From an uncultured Bacteroidota bacterium (GTDB taxonomy: Bacteria > Bacteroidota > Bacteroidia > Chitinophagales > Saprospiraceae), in the NCBI GenBank assembly GCA_937952445.1, contig CALGAA010000017.1, forward strand, positions 1-9,161: DNA of 9,161 nt, written 5' to 3'. The notes below the pieces were generated by a model. It was given only the letters and a program-made list of their open reading frames with translations. It was not told where the DNA came from and ran no database searches. Each line of letters begins with the position of its first letter. Position 1 is the stretch's first letter. Of this stretch, positions 7,149-9,161 are shown piece after piece. Both the position numbers and the translations under genes were made by a program.

Positions 7149-7562
7149 ATGAATCCACGGTATATCATATCAACCACCACATTTTTCACATTTTCCCTCC
7201 TTCTTTTAACGTCCTGTGCCCCAAAACAGTATTTCACGATCCATTCTGCGACGTATCAGCCTGCCGTTTTCAATGAATCAAGCCGGATTACGACGATTGA
7301 AGTATTGGTATCAAATGTCGATAGTAACATCGTTTTTACTGATTTGGTTTTTCAAAACCTACGTATTCCTGTGATGACCGAAGAATTGCCGGACAATAGA
7401 GTTTTGGTATCCGGATATATCCAAATTGGTGGAACCCTGGCTGATGATCAATATCAGGTCATGACCGAAGAACCGAACAAACTTATTTTCAATGTAGATA
7501 AACGACGAACTTCGATTCCTCTCGAGAACATTGAACGACAAAGTACGTCTATTCCCCAATGA
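7149..7562 (+). CDS. Small hypothetical lipoprotein
   Basis: A 137-residue protein I do not recognise. Its N-terminus is a clear lipoprotein signal: basic Arg4, a hydrophobic stretch about 6-20, and the lipobox LTSC with Cys23. The mature part (about 115 residues) is rich in beta-forming and Thr, Val, Ile residues and has no further membrane segment, which suggests a small beta-sheet domain anchored to a membrane from the periplasmic or outer side. VMTEELPDNRVLV (about 75-87) and VMTEEPNKLIFNV (about 103-115) look like two copies of one motif, each ending in a probable beta strand. The C-terminus is polar (RQSTSIPQ). It is divergent from the S41 peptidase lipoprotein, so the two may share control; a functional link is only a guess. 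Start: ATG 7149 fits the signal peptide; no Shine-Dalgarno. The signal peptide supports a real gene. Confidence 0.82.
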   Translation: MNPRYIISTTTFFTFSLLLLTSCAPKQYFTIHSATYQPAVFNESSRITTIEVLVSNVDSNIVFTDLVFQNLRIPVMTEELPDNRVLVSGYIQIGGTLADDQYQVMTEEPNKLIFNVDKRRTSIPLENIERQSTSIPQ

Positions 7563-7576
7563 TACCGGCGATGATA

Positions 7577-7590
7577 ATTAGTCATTAGTC
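7577..7590 (+). repeat. Tandem 7-base repeat (ATTAGTC twice) upstream of yggS
   Basis: ATTAGTC occurs twice head-to-tail, starting 14 bases after the lipoprotein stop. The sequence then reads CAGCG. A reverse-complement copy (GGACTAA, 7673-7679) sits 37 bases before the yggS start, followed by ATTTTTATA. The arms TTAGTCC (7585-7591) and GGACTAA could pair, with an inner CAGCG (7591-7595, sharing its first C with the outer arm) opposite CGCTG (7658-7662). This may be an operator set or a folded leader or terminator; sequence alone does not decide. Confidence 0.4.
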
Positions 7591-7716
7591 CAGCGACAGA
7601 CCATTCTGGCATTGGAATAGCTTCTATCATTCATAGGGCCCGGACAAAGTAATAGGACGCTGCATGAAAAAAGGACTAAATTTTTATATATTGGGTAAAC
7701 GGCCAAAAACAGAAAC

Positions 7717-8466
7717 ATGAATCACCAAGTCCATGCTAACATAAAAAATCAAATCCTGCAAAATCTGGAAAATATTCATAACCGTATTGCAAAGGCGTGC
7801 GCCAACAGTGGTCGGAACACGGACGAGGTGAAATTAATGCTGGTGACCAAAACAGTCCCGGTTCCCATTATCCGGATGGTTTTGGAGCAGGGCGAGAGCC
7901 TTATTGGTGAAAATTTGGTTCCGGAATTGGAAAATAAAATCGAAGAACTGAAAGATGAAGACCGCCCCCATATCCATTTTATCGGCCAAATAAAAGAAAC
8001 TGAGATCAACCCACTGGCCCGGCATGTGGAGTGCATACAATCCGTGGATCATTACAGCGAAGCTTTCCAACTCAACGAAGTAATGGGCGAAATGAATAAA
8101 AAGATGGATGTCCTGATTCAGGTAAATACATCCAGACGAGACACTCCGTATGGAATATCCCCCGCGCATACCATTGGATTGGCGATGCAAATAGCCCGCC
8201 TGGAGAATTTACGACTGAAAGGCCTCATGACGCTGGGTATGTTTGACACGACGCCTGAATTGGCCCGAAATTGCTTCCGTTTGTTGCGCAACCTGTTTGA
8301 TGAACTACGTTTTTTGAAGATCCCCGGTGTGCATATGGAAATTCTATCGATGGGCATGAGTGACCATCTTGAAATAGCAATTGAAGAAGGCTCCACTATG
8401 GTTCGAATAGGGACAGCGATATTTGGTGAACGTGAAACGCCGGATAGTTTTTATTGGCAGGAATAA
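7717..8466 (+). CDS. yggS: YggS/PLPBP family pyridoxal-phosphate homeostasis protein (divergent member)
   Basis: A 249-residue cytoplasmic PLP-binding protein with the alanine-racemase-like TIM barrel (fold type III). The family binds PLP without known catalysis and helps keep B6 vitamers and amino-acid pools balanced. Visible signatures: LMLVTKTVP with Lys45 as the expected Schiff-base lysine (usual form LxAVSKTxP); IGENLVPEL (usual GENYVQE); HFIGQIK at about 91; QVNTSRRDTPYG (usual VNxSxExxKxG); LKGLMTLG; and the C-terminal LSMGMSDHLEIAIEEGST followed by VRIGTAIFGER, which carries the phosphate-binding Ser and Arg. The normally strong HFIGxLQxNK reads HFIGQIKETE here, so the LQ and NK positions are lost. 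Length is slightly above the common 220-235 residues because of the N-terminus. It converges on the AI-2E gene with no bases between the stops. ATG 7717 fits the family N-terminus. Family assignment is firm; an unaltered role is less so. Confidence 0.88.
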   Translation: MNHQVHANIKNQILQNLENIHNRIAKACANSGRNTDEVKLMLVTKTVPVPIIRMVLEQGESLIGENLVPELENKIEELKDEDRPHIHFIGQIKETEINPLARHVECIQSVDHYSEAFQLNEVMGEMNKKMDVLIQVNTSRRDTPYGISPAHTIGLAMQIARLENLRLKGLMTLGMFDTTPELARNCFRLLRNLFDELRFLKIPGVHMEILSMGMSDHLEIAIEEGSTMVRIGTAIFGERETPDSFYWQE

Positions 8467-9161
8467 CTATTCATTGGTCGATTTTTCGCTCTTGGATAAG
8501 GGAAAACTATATACGCCTATTTTCTTTAACAACCGCTTCCGGGCCCCCTTGTCCAGATGCTTCGCTGTCGGTTCACCCAGTACAAAACCGAAAGCCTTCC
8601 ATCTGTCGCTTGCATCGAGCAACACTTTGAGGGTAGCTACCATTGGCATCGCTAATACCAAACCAGCTAATCCGAACAATTTGCCACCCAACAGCAAGGC
8701 CAGAATCGCAACCAATGGACTGATATTAACCTGTCCGCCTACAATGTTGGGGGTAATGAAATTACCTTCAAAAAACTGCACGATTTGGAACCATACAATA
8801 ATGCCCAGTGCGTAGTATGCGGAATCTTTCGTCGCCAAGGCAAACAAGGCCGGTAAAATTGAACCGATCATGATTCCAATGTAAGGTATCAGAAGGAGAA
8901 GAGAAGCCAGGGTCCCGAAAAACCAGGCATTTTCAATACCCAAAACCAGCAATCCCACAGAATTGAGGACGGCTACGATACCCATCACGATGATCAGTCC
9001 AAATAAGTAGCTCCGAATGACATTGTAAAGTGTATCCAGGGTGGATTTGATTTTTGGTTCAGGGGTGGAGCCAAATGCTCTGAAAAAGAATTCGATGAAA
9101 AATACCCGGTAATACAGTAAAAAGAACATATACAACGGGATCATCACCATACTGGCGATGG
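8467..9161 (-). CDS. AI-2E family (UPF0118, YdiK/PerM-like) membrane protein, C-terminal part
   Basis: Inner-membrane protein of the AI-2E/UPF0118 family; members have been linked to autoinducer-2 export and, in halophiles, to Na+/H+ antiport, so the substrate here is open. The gene runs off the right edge: the frame continues past the first visible Met (base 9150) with Ile-Ala-Ser to the window end, and the family is about 340-380 residues, so roughly the first 120-150 are missing. Numbered from that Met, hydrophobic segments lie at about 1-23, 47-71, 75-105, 112-128 and 143-178. The family hallmark FFEGNFITPNIVGGQVNISP is at 126-145, followed by LLGGKLFGLAGLVLAMPM (153-170), matching the conserved GGxLFGxxGxxLAxP. 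The C-terminal tail is basic and cytoplasmic in type (GARKRLLKKIG). The stop TAG (8469-8467) lies directly against the yggS stop. Confidence 0.92.
   Translation of the reverse strand, partial: IASMVMIPLYMFFLLYYRVFFIEFFFRAFGSTPEPKIKSTLDTLYNVIRSYLFGLIIVMGIVAVLNSVGLLVLGIENAWFFGTLASLLLLIPYIGIMIGSILPALFALATKDSAYYALGIIVWFQIVQFFEGNFITPNIVGGQVNISPLVAILALLLGGKLFGLAGLVLAMPMVATLKVLLDASDRWKAFGFVLGEPTAKHLDKGARKRLLKKIGVYSFPLSKSEKSTNE

Noticed and set aside
1..8466. nspC and yggS, two fold-type III PLP proteins in one window, as a functional system
   Set aside because: They are about 7 kb apart with unrelated genes on both strands between them; coincidence is the simpler reading.
8423..8815. 130-codon plus-strand frame opposite the AI-2E gene
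   Set aside because: Antisense shadow of a conserved membrane protein; the translation is low in recognisable structure.

Overview
The window looks like an ordinary chromosomal stretch from a member of the Bacteroidota. The evidence is a large TonB-dependent receptor with an N-terminal carboxypeptidase-like regulatory domain, two lipoproteins, a carboxynorspermidine decarboxylase, near-absence of Shine-Dalgarno sequences before the starts, and A/T-rich leaders, one with a TAnnTTTG-type promoter element. The class cannot be fixed from sequence reading alone; a marine or environmental lineage such as Saprospiria or Cytophagia is a guess.

Layout. Positions 1-841 (+) hold the 3' three-quarters of nspC, whose start lies off the left edge. 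Then comes prmC (1044-1847, +), the release-factor glutamine methyltransferase. A 369-base gap with weak regulatory-looking elements precedes a complete 864-residue TonB-dependent receptor (2217-4811, +). A Nudix hydrolase follows (4960-5364, +). Next, on the minus strand, is an S41 serine-peptidase lipoprotein (5580-7097), divergent across a 51-base gap from a small unrecognised lipoprotein (7149-7562, +). After a 154-base gap containing a tandem 7-mer is a YggS/PLPBP-type pyridoxal-phosphate protein (7717-8466, +). Its stop abuts the stop of a convergent AI-2E family (UPF0118) membrane protein (8467-9161, -), whose N-terminal part lies off the right edge.

How the genes relate. There is no obvious multi-gene pathway. 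The genes are mainly housekeeping or envelope functions: polyamine synthesis, translation termination, outer-membrane uptake, nucleotide-type hydrolysis, periplasmic or surface proteolysis, PLP homeostasis and a membrane permease. The S41 peptidase and the small lipoprotein share one short intergenic region and may be co-controlled. The receptor has no SusD partner in the window, so its substrate is open.

I found no convincing undescribed system, no mobile element, CRISPR array, tRNA or rRNA. The points most worth a second look are modest: a PrmC with a shortened N-terminal domain, a YggS protein diverged in a normally conserved motif, a Nudix box with one substituted position, and short repeats upstream of yggS and around prmC.
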